Both the position numbers and the translations under genes were made by a program. Positions 21,189 through 33,621 of a DNA stretch of 64,000 nt are shown piece by piece (position 1 is the stretch's first letter; each line of letters starts with the position of its first letter). This DNA comes from Zygaena filipendulae. Lineage: Eukaryota; Arthropoda; Insecta; Lepidoptera; Zygaenidae. The notes beneath the pieces are model-generated. The model was not told the DNA's origin. It searched no databases and worked only from the letters and a program-made list of their open reading frames with translations. The stretch lies in NCBI GenBank assembly GCA_907165275.2, contig OU015666.1, positions 3,874,001 to 3,938,000 of the forward strand, given 5' to 3'.

Positions 21189-23051
21189 GCTGGATTATTT
21201 AATGCAACTGATCTTGGACGAAGTATTGCAGCAAAAAATACGTGAATTAAAAACTACTGAGCCCAAAATTAACCGCAATTAGTACTAAACTAACAACAGG
21301 CAGGAACGAGGGTAATAAAACTTCAACAAAATCGACAACTGTTTTGTTTGACAGTTTTCTGTGACGTCTGCAGACTGCGCAAAGAGGTTTTTTTTTTCCA
21401 AGGTCATTGTTGTTTTGAAGTGTACAGGTACGGCCCTTTCGGGGAAGGCAAAGTAAACTTAGTCCATACAGTCAATACAGTTATTTCATTCTTCTTGAAG
21501 TTATTTACATCGAAATGCATTAGTGTATAACAGTGAATAGTGATCCATTAACTGATTGCGGATACCAATCACTATTCGCTGTCATGTTCTGCATGTTCAT
21601 CACTAATGAATGATGACACAATATTAACCACGATAAACTAATTTGTAAAACAAAAAAATAAATTGACGTCCATTTTGCTCAAATGCCGACGAAATTCCAT
21701 ACCCAAAGTTTTTTCTTTTATTTTATTCTATGTAAGGATTGTATTTCTTTATTTTACTAATTACTTTTACTAGTTTTACTAATTAATTATGTTACTAATA
21801 TAGGTACAGTTTGCCTGGAAGGAATTGCTTTTAAGCAATAAGGCCGCCCTTTGTTGCCTGTATTTCCCACCATGTATTTTAATATTTTTGTTTCTGGTGA
21901 CAATAAAGAATATTTGATTTGATTTGATATATTGATTTCTTTGTAGTTTGTCTACCTACCTTTCTGAGAAAAAAAACTGTTAGACAGCTGTGCTTGAACT
22001 GACTTGAAGTTGACATTCGTTTGACATTAAATGAAAGTGACATTGTGTTAATGTTGAAAAGTTTTTATTACTTTAATTTATTGTTTAAATTAAGTTGAAA
22101 CTTGAAATAGTAAATACAAATTATAATTTATAAAACGTGAAGATTTTTGTGCCGACTCAGAGTGCGAGCCCTCTTTAATAACAAATATAGGTACCTATTT
22201 CATAATTACTATACGTCATCCTGTAGCTTTCAAAATAAACTTGATGTTATTGATAGCACGTAGTGATAGTAATAACTTTGAATATTATTAAAATGCCTGA
22301 TCAACAACATGGTCATTGGCAAAATGAATGCAATGGATAAATGTCAAGAAGTTGAATGGCTAAGTATATAAAAAGCAAGTGTGAGAGAATGCGTCTGTAG
22401 AATTTGTTATGTAGGCCGTATATTGGTCAGGCAGAGCACCTGAGATGGGCAGCTGGCAAACATCAAGAGCTATAAGAATAAGAACGAACAGATATCTATG
22501 AAAATGAGTATGAATGTGGACAATGTGAAGGTGTATAAGGATCATTGCAAGTTGAGGTCCATATTATTTGCCTACATCTGTATGCATGTTAGGTACTATA
22601 CTTATGTAAAAAAGAAAAAACTTTTTCCTAATAATTTGATTGGTAGAGAAGTTGTAGTTGATGAAGAAATTAATAACAATGGTATCTATTGTTAATGCTA
22701 AAGTTATCACACAGTGGTACCTGCTCCCAAACTTAGCAAAGTTGTTCTTCTTCTCTTCAATTATGGCAATCTATCGCGATTTATTGCATTTAATTCTGCC
22801 AATGCATGTATTTTTAGCAATTAAAGTAGTTATGGCGAAACGCAAATGACAGTTAGATTGATCTCCAAGATAAAACACCATCAGACGTCTGAATATACAG
22901 ATATAATCTTTTTGATAAATATTTGTGTTAAAAGTGGTTTTGAAAACATTAAATTTCTCTCTTGGAAAGCTGCAACTGTTAGCTAGAGAAACTACCTTAC
23001 CCAGCAATAAATACAAATTTTATTTTCTAATGATTTCAGGAGTTCATAAAA
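21189..23051. promoter_or_regulatory. Shared divergent promoter region of Snx1 and PRRC1
   Basis: The two genes are head to head with 1.86 kb between their start codons. PRRC1 has a 3' splice site (TGATTTCAG, 23031-23039) just before its start codon, so a non-coding first exon lies somewhere in this interval. I cannot place TATA or initiator elements with confidence. A retroelement 3' tail occupies 21805-21935. Confidence 0.5.
21805..21935 (+). mobile_element. LINE 3' tail with TTTGATT repeats
   Basis: GGAAGGAATTGCTTTTAAGC, AATAAGGCCGCCCTTTG and GTGACAATAAAGAATATTTG are followed by TTTGATTTGATTTGAT. This is a familiar non-LTR retrotransposon 3' end in Lepidoptera, with a short tandem tail. 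No coding part remains. Confidence 0.65.
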
Positions 23052-26000
23052 ATGAGTAAGCCAGATAAAAAGAGTAAGATTCCGGAGGCACCTGTGCCTT
23101 TGGGTGGTCCTGGTGGCTCAGGCAATCTGCTGTCAAGTGTCGCCCCACCATCTGCACTCCCCAACTTCATGACAGCCAGTCCGCCCATTACAATTGTAGG
23201 TGAAACTATACTTATAATAAATACAGGTTGGGAAAATGTCATATTTGGAAGTAGGTACTCCTAAATATTGACAATGGATAATACTGAATAATAACATGCT
23301 TGAGCTAGTAGTAAATTTGGTGGAGAAAAAAAGATTTTTTTATGATGCTGATTTTTCATATTTACTACTATTTTTTCATCTCAAAATATACATAATCTAT
23401 ACTTGGATTAATTTTTTAAGTGGAATATATTAATAACATTAATAAATACAGCAGAATCTATTTACCCCTGAAGAGGGCCTCCCAAAGAGTGAAATGAAAC
23501 AAATTGTGTTGATACATATGTTTCAGATCCCACAAGAGACCCCTAAGCCAGCACTCATTCCAACACCTGTAAGCAATATTGACACTCACCAAGAGCATAA
23601 TGTAGAACCACAACAACCAAGTCCAGAATACTTTAGGTAATTAATTTAAACTTGTTGCACAAGCACAACATACATAAGGTGGACTTTATGATGTGATGGG
23701 ATTTCTGCTGGTTCACTAGAATCTTATAAAAAATACATATTAATTACCTCTTTTCCTTAGATTAATATTATACAATAGAATGATGATTAAATGACCAAAA
23801 AGGGACACCAATTATTAAGCAATGTTAAAACAAAAAATTAAGTTATTGATACAGAACACTTTATTGGGAGTTCGTACCTACTAACAAAAATTCTGACAAA
23901 ATGGCGCTAGAATTTTAAAACACAATTTACTCATTTTGCCAGTGTGGGTGAACACACTATTGCTTATCTATGTCCAAAGGTGGTCTGAATGTAAAGCTAG
24001 AGGTAATGCTGAAATTTGCAGATATTTTTATTAAAATGAGTTACATAATGTCTATCTTGTATTGAATGTTCTAAGCTTGCCAATGATAATATAGCATAAT
24101 TTAATAAATCCACAGTCCAGCAATACCGCTGAATAAGGGTGAGCCATTGCAGTCAATAAGGTCACCAGAGGACTCACAAGCGTCACAATCGCCAGAATCT
24201 CTACCGTCTTCAACATCTGAACTGGATGCACTGGGTATGCACTGTCGTCACGTCATGTGGGCACTAAAAATTGAACTTTCGCTTGGACGATTTTCAAGAC
24301 CATTAGACATCACAATACATTCCTTAGTTTTCTATACCAATTACTATAACGATTATAAATTGTCAACTTGGCCAAGGGGGCTGGTGTGCCGAGAGGATGT
24401 CGTATCGAGGGTATGCTAAGACATTTGGTGTCGGCAGGTGACGTCATGCCCGGCAGCGGTCTGCTCACGTGGGTGAAGGGCGCCGTGTCGACGGGCGGGT
24501 TGCTGCACAGGGTAGCGGAGAAGGCAAAGAGCTCCGTCGACTCCATGATCACCACACTGGATCCGCAAATGAAGGAGTATCTCAGTGAGCGTGTATTCTA
24601 AAAACAAAGTCCTGCGCCGCGCCGCGTTTGTCTGTCTGTCTGCTCGCGATAAACTCAAAAACTACTGAACGGATTTTCATGCGGTTTTCACCAATAGATA
24701 GAGTGATTCAGGAGGAAGGTTTATCCTTATAGTTTATCCTAGAATTCCCTTGGGAACTCCGCAATTACCTTGGGTAAAACTGCGGGGGACCGCTAATAGT
24801 CTATATTTTATTTGTCTTGCTCGCGCAAATGGGACATTATCACGCTTCTATCTTCTAAGTATTTGCTGCACAGTGCTGTAAAACTTGTAAAATTTTCTAT
24901 GTACCATGGTCGTAGCGGCCTTCATTTTGTAAGCACATGTGTTGTGTGTAATAAAACAATTGTGTAATGCAATTTGACTTTTACTGTTATTATAATAGTA
25001 CTGAGTGTATTGTATGTTCCTGTGTTGTACTACAAAATTTGAAAAATGTGATGCTTCATAGTGCTCGAAGCTACAGTCATAAGCTAGTTGAAATGTAATT
25101 TGAAATGCTTTTGTGACTATTTTATTTTCTTTGTAATTAAACATTCTCTTTAGATAGCGGCGGCGACATATACGTAGTGGTGGCCTCTGATAAAGACATC
25201 AAGATATCACCCATCAGGGAGGCGTTCCAAGCTGTGTTTCTAAGGGCGACGGTTATGTGAGAACCCCAAAAAAATATTTATTCTAATAAAATATACCTAC
25301 ACATACAGAAAACTGCATGTACCTAAATTGAAGGGTTTTTTATATCCCATCAATGATAGATCAAAATAGCATAGAAAGAAAGAATCAATACAATGCCTAC
25401 TTCCAAAGATTATCTCGTACAAAAATATAGTTACTAGCTATACCCCGTGGTTTCACTCGAGTTAGTTTCGGAGATCCTGCGGGTATTCCGAGATAAAAGT
25501 ACTTACTATCCTATATTTTTTCTGTACCTACCCATGACAAAGTATAGGTAGTATGCAAAATTCAATGTACTTTCGCGTTAACTTCGGAGTTCCCGTGAGA
25601 ATTCCGGGATAAAAAGTAGCCTATGTCCTTCTCTGTACCCCTGACAACGTGTATGCAAAATGTAGTCTTGAAAGCGTGACAAACAAACTCACGTTCGCAT
25701 TTATAATATTAGTAAGGATTATAACGGTAAAACCAATCAATAATAACTAACATAGAATCTGTTTTCTTTGATCTGAATCTGAATCTGAACAGGCACAGGT
25801 TAACTTATAATAGAAGACACTCTTGCATACTTAAAACGTCAAGCATGCCATCATAATCTCATTCCATGCATCCACAAACAGATCACAGTCGGAGTTTAAT
25901 GTTTGTTCGTCTGTTCGTGCAGCGGGTGCGCGGCGCAGAGCTCGGTGACCGCCGCCCAGCCGGTGGGCTACGCGGCCGCCTACGCCGCGGCCAAGCAGCG

Positions 26001-28811
26001 CATCGCGCACGTGCGCTCCACGCGCGCCGACCTCACCAACCACGTGCCCGTCGTCGCGGTGGAGGGGTTCATAGCGGAGGCCATCCCAGACAGGTAATAA
26101 TAATAATCCACTACACAACACACAGATCTACTTGATCGCACAGTAAGCTATTATTAGCTTGTGCTGTCGAAACCAAGCAAACGTGGTATATAGTACGTAG
26201 AATTACATAATTATATATTATACTATTTTATAATATATAAAGCTAGATTGCCACTCACTCATTGACATAATTGTTCTCCCAGAAGGAGCCACTCTAGGTT
26301 GATATAATGTATGGAACATGTAGAGGGGACGTTTCGGTGATTATGGGAAAACCTCGACATCTTCGATTTCTGCTTCTCATCAGGTAGTGAGTCGACTGCC
26401 CGCCGAAACTATCCATCGAAAGTGAAAACGTTTCTAACTAAATTTCATCCACACCTTGGGCAAATTTCAATAGTGTAACTTTTTTTTCAAAATGGCGGAA
26501 AAAAACATGGCCGCCGAACAAAATTCAAACTCGATTATCTCCGAAACTAAAAGAGTCAGGTGGGGGGTGCTCGAACAAATAGAGGTCAATGGGGGGCAAC
26601 CGGGCACAGGGCGACCAAGCCTCGCGGTCGCGAATAGGGCGAATCTAGTTATACTATTAATATATAAACACATCCAGACTGGAAAGTGGAACCCTGTGTT
26701 CATCACACAAAATGCACCCCCACCGGGAATCGAACCCGGAACCTCTTGATTAGCAGGCAGGCATGGTGACCTACTACGCCAATCAGCGCAAGCTTATCTA
26801 TTATAAGCGGTTTCACCGGTGTTAATTAAGGGACAAAAGTAGTATAGGAGTATAGTGTTTTATAATGCCAGATGGTACGAGCAATCGTTACTGGTGCTGT
26901 CGCGGCCGTCGCTCGCGCTGGAGCTCCACGCGCTGTCGCAGGGCTGTGCGCTGCCCGCGGCGGCGGCGGCGGCGGCGCGCGCGGCCACGCCCGCCGACTA
27001 CCCGCACAGCGCCACAGGCTACAGCCTCCCCATCGGCGCGGTCATGGCCGACAGCCTGCAGGTAACACTGGCCCCCCGCGCGCGCCCGCCGACTACCCGC
27101 ACAGCGCCACAGGCTACAGCCTCCCCATCGGCGCGGTCATGGCCGACAGCCTGCAGGTAACACTGGCCCCCCGCGCGCGCCCGCCGACTACCCGCACAGC
27201 GCCACAGGCTACAGCCTCCCCATCGGCGCGGTCATGGCCGACAGCCTGCAGGTAACACTGGCCCCCCGCGCGCGCCCGCCGACTACCCGCACAGCGCCAC
27301 AGGCTACAGCCTCCCCATCGGCGCGGTCATGGCCGACAGCCTGCAGGTAACACTGGCCCCCCGCGCGCGCCCGCCGACTACCCGCACAGCGCCACAGGCT
27401 ACAGCCTCCCCATCGGCGCGGTCATGGCCGACAGCCTGCAGGTAACACTGGCCCCCCGCGCGCGCCCGCCGACTACCCGCACAGCGCCACAGGCTACAGC
27501 CTCCCCATCGGCCCGGTCATGGCCGACAGCCTGCAGGTAACACTGGCCCCACGCGCGCGCCCGCCGACTACCCGCACAGCGCCACAGGCTACAGCCTCCC
27601 CATCGGCGCGGTCATGGCCGACAGCCTGCAGGTAACACTGGCCCCCCGCGCGCGCCCGCCGACTACCCGCACAGCGCCACAGGCTACAGCCTCCCCATCG
27701 GCCCGGTCATGGCCGACAGCCTGCAGGTAACACTGGGCCCCCCTCCGCCCGCCATGCCCGCCGACTACCCGCACAGCGCCACAGGCTACAGCTTCCCCAT
27801 CGGCGCGGTCATGGCCGACAGCCTGCAGGTAACACTGGCCCCCCGCGCGCGCCCGCCGACTACCCGCACAGCGCCACAGGCTACAGCCTCCCCATCGGCC
27901 CGGTCATGGCCGACAGCCTGCAGGTAACACTGGCCCCACGCGCGCGCCCGCCGACTACCCGCACAGCGCCACAGGCTACAGCCTCCCCATCGGCGCGGTC
28001 ATGGCCGACAGCCTGCAGGTAACACTGGCCCCCCCGCGTGCGCTCGCCGACTACCCACACAGTGACACAGACTACAGCCTCCCTATCGGCGCGGTCACGG
28101 CCGACAGCCTGCAGGTAACATTGCCCGCCCCCCTCCGCCCGCCACGCTCGCCGACTACCCGCACAGTGACACAGACTACAGCCTCCCCATCGGCGCGGTC
28201 GTGACAGCCTGCAGAATATGTATGTACGCATCCGTGAAGATAAAGTGGGGAAGCTTGAAGTTGGCGGGGGGGGGGGGGGGGACTCGCTTCTTTACCTACT
28301 AATCAGTGTAAATAGATAGTACATACCAATTCAAACTTGTTGGTAATGGGGATGTGGACTACTTTTGAAAATCAAAATTCTAATTAGTCCGTCAGTTAGA
28401 AAATAAAAAACAATAGACACGTATTTTTTTGCAAATAAATTAAAATATACAGAGATAAAGCGCATTAAAGTTTAGGGTGAGGGGGTCGTGACGTCACTAA
28501 CCGCTAAAACCGCCATACAAACTGTCAGAATAGTGACGTCACGCGAAATTTCAACTCAATATATCGCCGTTATTTTTTGATTACGTAAAAAAAGAAAAAA
28601 TACGTGTCCAATATTTTTTTAATAATCTACAACACGGAGTAAAAAATAAAAATTAGTCCACATGCCCATTATGGTGTGTACGCAGGTGCCGCGTGCGCAG
28701 TGGCAGGAGGCGTGCGCGGGCGTGTCGCGGCGCGAGACGCTGGCGCTGGCGGCGCGAGCGCTGGCCGGCGCTTACAAGCGGCAACTTGCTATATCCGCCG
28801 CGGAGGCCTAA
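23052..28811 (+). CDS. PRRC1: PRRC1 (proline-rich coiled-coil protein 1)
   Basis: Coding exons: 23052-23195, 23527-23636, 24116-24234, 24438-24584, 25154-25256, 25923-26093, 26872-27061, 28686-28811. Phases agree at every junction and give 369 aa (human PRRC1 is about 445). The N-terminal third is proline-rich and disordered (PEAPVPLGGPGGSG). The conserved C-terminal fold shows SSVDSMITTLDPQMKEYL, GGDIYVVVASDKDIKI, AAQPVGYAAAYAA, VAVEGFIAEAIPDRW and a final SRRETLALAARALAGAYKR, matching PRRC1 block by block. PRRC1 is reported as a regulator linked to ER-Golgi (COPII) traffic and PKA. The intron before the last exon begins in a tandem array of donors (see 26991-28214). Exon 1 uses the donor ATT|GTAGGT; the tempting alternative GTAG|GTGAAA would bring a stop. 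Confidence 0.94.
26660..26800 (-). repeat. tRNA-derived SINE fragment, second copy
   Basis: It has the same head and body as 2693-2830: B box GGTTCGATTCC within CCGGGTTCGATTCCCGG, A-box-like TGGCGTAGTAGG, and GTGATGAACACAGGGTTCC. It lies in PRRC1 intron 6. Confidence 0.72.
26872..27061 (+). CDS. PRRC1: PRRC1 coding exon 7, form ending at the first donor
   Basis: The exon follows AATGCCAG and begins with the last base of an Arg codon, then WYEQSLLVLSRPSLALELHA. It contains an Ala-rich run (LPAAAAAAARAATPADYP), then HSATGYSLPIGAVMADSLQ, and ends CTGCAG|GTAACA. Ending here gives phase 0 and an in-frame join to VPRAQWQEACAGVSRRE in the last exon, as in the family. Each later donor copy would extend the exon by 95 nt and lose this frame. 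Confidence 0.85.
26991..28214 (+). repeat. ~95-bp tandem array of an exon end plus its 5' splice site, 13 copies
   Basis: The exon-end motif CTGCAG followed by GTAACA(C/T)TG ends at 27061, 27156, 27251, 27346, 27441, 27536, 27631, 27726, 27828, 27923, 28018 and 28114. The thirteenth copy (28214) reads GCAGAATATG and has lost GT. Spacing is 95 bp except 102, 96 and 100 near the far end. About 70 bp of each unit are the coding end of exon 7 and about 25 bp are intron start. Divergence rises toward the far end, where the youngest-looking units give way to diverged ones. The region is far more GC-rich than its surroundings. Confidence 0.96.
28344..28671. mobile_element. MITE family B, complete copy in the last PRRC1 intron
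   Basis: It runs from TAATGGGGATGTGGACTA to TTAGTCCACATGCCCATTA, with AGTCCGTCAGTTAGAAAAT and ACACGGAGT inside. CGTGACGTCACTAACC and TAGTGACGTCACGCG flank the centre. It is the best copy for defining the family's outer ends. Confidence 0.82.
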
Positions 28812-28979
28812 CGAGGCACAGCTTACACGAGACGCGCGAAGCACAAGAGATATAAAGGTCAGTTTAGACAAGTCGCAGTTAGCATCGACGGACTACGCCA
28901 GCCCCCTTAGCCAAGTTGACAATCTAAGTAATTATTATCGCTATATAGAAAACTAAGGAACGTATCGTCATGGTGGGTC

Positions 28980-29245
28980 GGCAACCTTTGTGATAATTGA
29001 ATTGAATTTATTTATTTCTCAGATACAATTTAAATAATATAAATATTACAAAGTATGTACCGAGATAGTCAAAATGTATACGTATTTTGATGGTTACGCA
29101 CAAACACTTCGTCACTCACTTCATTTTTAAGATTAGCAGGCAGGCAGTTGTATAATTTAGGCCCGATAACTCTCGGGTTTTTTGTTGCAATTTGTGTACG
29201 GTGTGCGACAGGTCGTAACCGACCCGCCTGACGTGTTCGGCTTTA
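28980..29245 (-). mobile_element. 3' fragment of a non-LTR retrotransposon
   Basis: On the minus strand 29240-29090 translates to LRPVAHRTQIATKNPRVIG, then PKLYNCLPANLKNEVSDE, the kind of C-terminal tail seen after the reverse transcriptase of LINEs of the Jockey/CR1 group. It is followed by an A/T-rich tail with AAATAAATAAATTCAATTC. It is 5'-truncated and inert. Confidence 0.65.
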
Positions 29246-32200
29246 ATGGCGCTCAAATGCAATTAGATTATGTCGGGTATATATATTAATTGATAATTTT
29301 TTCTGTGTTATGAATGACTTTTATTGAAAAGGTATTTGAGACGAGAATCGGATACTTAACACACTCCTTCAATACTCGTTTTGCGCTGGACACCTGATAC
29401 CTAAGTCTTGTAAAGTTGGTTGGCATAATACCAAACACTTCTTGTGGTTATTTAATTGAAAGTTAGAATCAAGGTTCATTTCTAGAAAATTCTTACGTAT
29501 ACATATAAACGTGAAAGTTTGTATGGATGTTTGTTACTCTTTTACGCAAAACTACTGAATGGATTTTCACGAAACTTTACAATTAGTATATTATACATCA
29601 GAATAACACATAGGGTACTTTTATCCCGGAATTCCCGCGGGATCTCCGAAATTAACGCGGGTGAAACAGTGGGAACAGATAGTATCATATAAATTATAGA
29701 AGCAAACAGTTTTCTGATGTACTGCTTACTTTCGGAACAGATGGCGTTGTGTGATGTCCAAAATTAATCATATAAACAAACCTATGTTACAAACAAAATC
29801 GAACTTTATGATAATATTTTAATTGTTACAGACACGAAGATCAGAAACCTATCAGTGTAAAAATCAAGATGCTTAAATACTTATAAAAACCAAACCACAG
29901 ATAATATAATACTATACTAGACCAAACTATGCGCATCCCCGTGGACTGACTTAAATACCTACATACTACCCTTATATAATTTTGTTTTAAAACAAAATAT
30001 ATAACGATAGCGGGGCGTATAACCAATTTATGAAATGTATTTGGTTTGTCGGAGCCGGAGGTGGCAGAAGAAAGATCTGTTAATCACAGTTATCCCTATT
30101 GCGTTTATTAAAAGAGTAATTGAAAGCACGTGGGGCGAGGGGTTCCCCGGACATGCATAAACTTGCGATTAGAAATGTTTCGGAGCGGGAGTTGGAACCG
30201 GAGTTGTAATATCTATCGGAAGTTCCGACTTATCGGAGTCTCGAGTCGAAGTCGAAGCTTCGTAACACCTGTCTGTTAAACAAGGCAGGTACAGAGTACA
30301 GACCAACAATTAGCATTAGTAATAAATAATTATATTTTTTTTTTTATTAAATTAGTAAAAAACCTTCGTTTTATATTATAGTAATCTTTAAACGCACTAC
30401 GCAGTACTCTCCCAAGTGGGTTCCGTGAATGCGGATAGTTCGCGCGGTAACATCTTGAATACTGTAAACATATAAAAATAAATAAGTAATAATATATAAA
30501 TAGGAATATTATAATAATAAAATAGATATATTTTTAACCATTGACTTTTTCTTAACCACCACTTCACTCTTGGCACATCTACAACTTAGATGTCCCTAGT
30601 CTCTACCACAGAATACTAAATAGCTGTTCCCCCGGCGGTTTCACCCGCGACCATACAAACTCAACACCTCCACACCTCTGGGATGAAATTTGAACAATAC
30701 ATAATAAAACGTTAATTTACCTACTAAAGATGTATAACTATGCTGAACTTGCCAATAGACAATTTGTTTGGCACCGTTTTGGCACCCATACATTCATCTC
30801 ATTGGAGGTTAAATTTCGAAAAAGTTTATCTTTACGTTGCAAAACGACTGCTGACTGATGTTACAGTTGTTAAGGCTTAGCGTTGATATGACGTGTTTGA
30901 CTCAAGATTCCAATAAACCCTTTGATAAAAGTTGTCTGTGAACTGTTCTGTGTCTTGTATTAATCAGATGATTGATTGTTGTTAATCAGATACAAGTGAA
31001 GCTGACGTGGCCATACGAGGTATCAATAAATTCATAATCATTAAAAGACATTCGTGACATCATTTAGGATTCATATGAAGCATATTTTTGGGCTAAAACT
31101 CATAGCGCTAGCCAAACAGTAAAAAAATGTTAGTAGTATTATTTTAGTTAGTTATTGAACTGAAATAGGTTATTTTCTATAGGTAACTAGCTGTGCCCCG
31201 CGGTTTCACCCGCGTGAGTTTCGGAATTCCCGCAGGAACTCACTTTAGGGGGATGAAAAATAGATAGTAGCCGATTCTCAGGCTTACTGAATATGCATAA
31301 AAAAATTCATGAGAATCGGTTAAGCCGTTTCGGAGGAGTATGGGAACGAACATTGTGACACGAGAATTTTATATATCAGATTATAGTGTCTTGAACTAGT
31401 GGAGAGATTAAAAAAATATACTGACAGATTGCTCAAGTGTAGGTACCTATTGTAACTTATAATAACTTTATCACCCAAACAAAGCGTTTCTAATAATAAA
31501 TTTTCAGTCAATATTTATGGTAGGTACTTTAATTAAGCCTATAAAGTTCAAATGTGATTTTAAATAATAATTTTAGGACATTATTACACGTCAGACAAAT
31601 GAATAAGACCATAAGACCTACCTAGTACCTACATACTAAACACTCAGGCGCAGGGTAAACACATACTTAATGCATACTCTGAAGCGGACATCGAACCTGC
31701 GACACCGGTGTAGCAGTTAGGTGACGCTAACAACAAGACTTAGGTCCGTATTCCAGAAGGTGACTCAGATCACGTTTCACTTGAGATTAGTTTTAGGCTC
31801 AGATCATAACTCAAGCGTATATCTTATTATAGAATGCTCTTTAGGTTCTAATCACTTGAAACTAGTCTTGAGTAGAGATTCTGAACTCTGATTGGTTCTT
31901 ATTACTTGAAACTAATGTTGAGTAGAGATTTTGACCTCTGATTGGTTGACACAATCACAGATAATATAATAATCGGTTCCACGCAGTTTCAACCGCTGGA
32001 GTAGGTAAATAGTGTTTAGTGATTTTAACCAATTTTACGTACCTACCTAAAACGGGATGGATGAATATAATGTAAGTAAATACAGTCAACCGAATTGGAT
32101 CATTGAACACGGTAATAATTATATTATCTTTGTTAGTTAATGTTACTTTTATGATTAAAACAAAATCAATTATAATTTTATTTAAATATTTTTTTGCGTA

Positions 32201-33008
32201 TTGCTCTCACTAGAAATGTATAATTAGATTATCGAAAAAGTGACAATTACAGCCTTTCGCTGCTCAAATCAAATAAATTTTCATATCCTGGAAAATGTCC
32301 ATGTTTCCAAAAATTCAAAACAATCTCATTAGATCTATTCTCAAGAGTGGTCTCGACAGGACTTACGTAATCAAAGATCAAATCTTTGCTTGAGTGTAGT
32401 TTAATACTCAAGTATCGTTCTAGAATAAGGACATACTCAGCTGATTGTTGATTGATGAATCTCGTTTAAAATTAAAGCTTTACTTGAAATTAGTTTTAAA
32501 ACTAGATTCATGACTTGAGTAACCTTTTGGAATACGGGCCTAAGGGTGCTCGCCTGTCATGTTTGAGCAAATAAGTAGTGAGTTGCGCAGTTTAATTTGG
32601 ATATTTTGTTTGGTCCAACCAACCAAACGTGACGGTCACTTTAGGATCAGTATCAAACTATTCATGTACATACTACACGTTGAATAGGTGTGATTAGTCT
32701 GTTTTTCTAGAATGATTAGAGTAGGTATGAATAATGCACTAAATACATGGTCAAATCAAATCGAAATGATAACGACTTATCTTTATCTTTCCATTGAGAG
32801 ATAATATTTAATACATTAGTATTATATATCACGAAGTAAATTGCATTAACTTCTGTATTTTTATATTGTTCGTGCATCGTGAATCAAGCGAAACGAAACT
32901 CTTCTGCACTAAGGTAATTACTTTGTTTACTTTTTCAATGTAGGTACTTACTTATTCTGTGATCTTGCTCCAGCCAGATATAATATTTCCGACTGCGACA
33001 GCTACAAT
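29246..33008. other. Intergenic stretch with repeats only
   Basis: No gene is visible. Recognisable pieces are family A repeats at about 29500-29690 and 31186-31390, a tRNA-like B box (GGTTCGATGTCC, minus strand) at about 31655-31745 that probably marks a SINE head, and a longer inverted-repeat element at 31736-32531. The rest is AT-rich. Confidence 0.55.
31736..32531. mobile_element. ~800-bp terminal-inverted-repeat element
   Basis: The left end CTTAGGTCCGTATTCCAGAA and the right end, complement of TTTTGGAATACGGGCCTAAG, pair over about 28 bp with four mismatches and continue into ACTCA. Inside are two diverged direct repeats around TCTGATTGGTT at about 31885 and 31940. There is no transposase frame, so it is non-autonomous. 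Confidence 0.7.
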
Positions 33009-33277
33009 AATTGGCTACTTGACAAAAAATTTTTTTTAGTCCGTCGTATAGATTAGTAAAAAATATTGGACACGTATTTTTTCTTTTTTTACGTAATCAA
33101 AAAATAACAGAGATACATTGAGTTGAAATGATGAAATGTTGAAAACTTTAATGCGCTTTATCTATGTTAATTTTCATTAAATTGAAAAAGCAAAAAATAC
33201 GTGTCTATTATTTTTTTATTTTCTAACTGACGGACTAATTAGAATTTTGATTTTCATACCTTGGAGAATACCCAATT
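33009..33277. mobile_element. MITE family B, inverted orientation
   Basis: The ends AATTGGCTACTTGAC and GGAGAATACCCAATT match those of 13227-13561 in reverse. The centre is shortened and has lost its TGACGTCA boxes. Confidence 0.75.
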
Positions 33278-33621
33278 GGTTAAATCTATATGAAAAAAAT
33301 ATGAAATGAAATGATTTTATTCCGCTACATTGAAGTTACCTATATATTCCTTTTGGAAAAATCTTATTAGATAATTGGAATAGATTATAGAGATAAGAGA
33401 CAGATGTGAATTTTTTTCTTTCAATCTTAGACTGTAGGTACCTAAATTACATTTCTAAATAATAATGTCTATTCACCGATTCCACGAATTCAGCCATGGT
33501 TCAAGATCACAGGTACACAGTACATTTCAGCACAGTCATCTCGGTATAAGTAAATTCTAGGTTTGTGTTTGCAAAACTGATCACTTAAAGATTTACAAAA
33601 CATGTTTTCCCTTCAGACAAC

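Noticed and set aside
28693..28956. Plus-strand frame of 87 codons overlapping the last PRRC1 exon
   Set aside because: It is a shifted frame of the real exon (28686-28811). It would be translated only if the second donor in the PRRC1 array were used.
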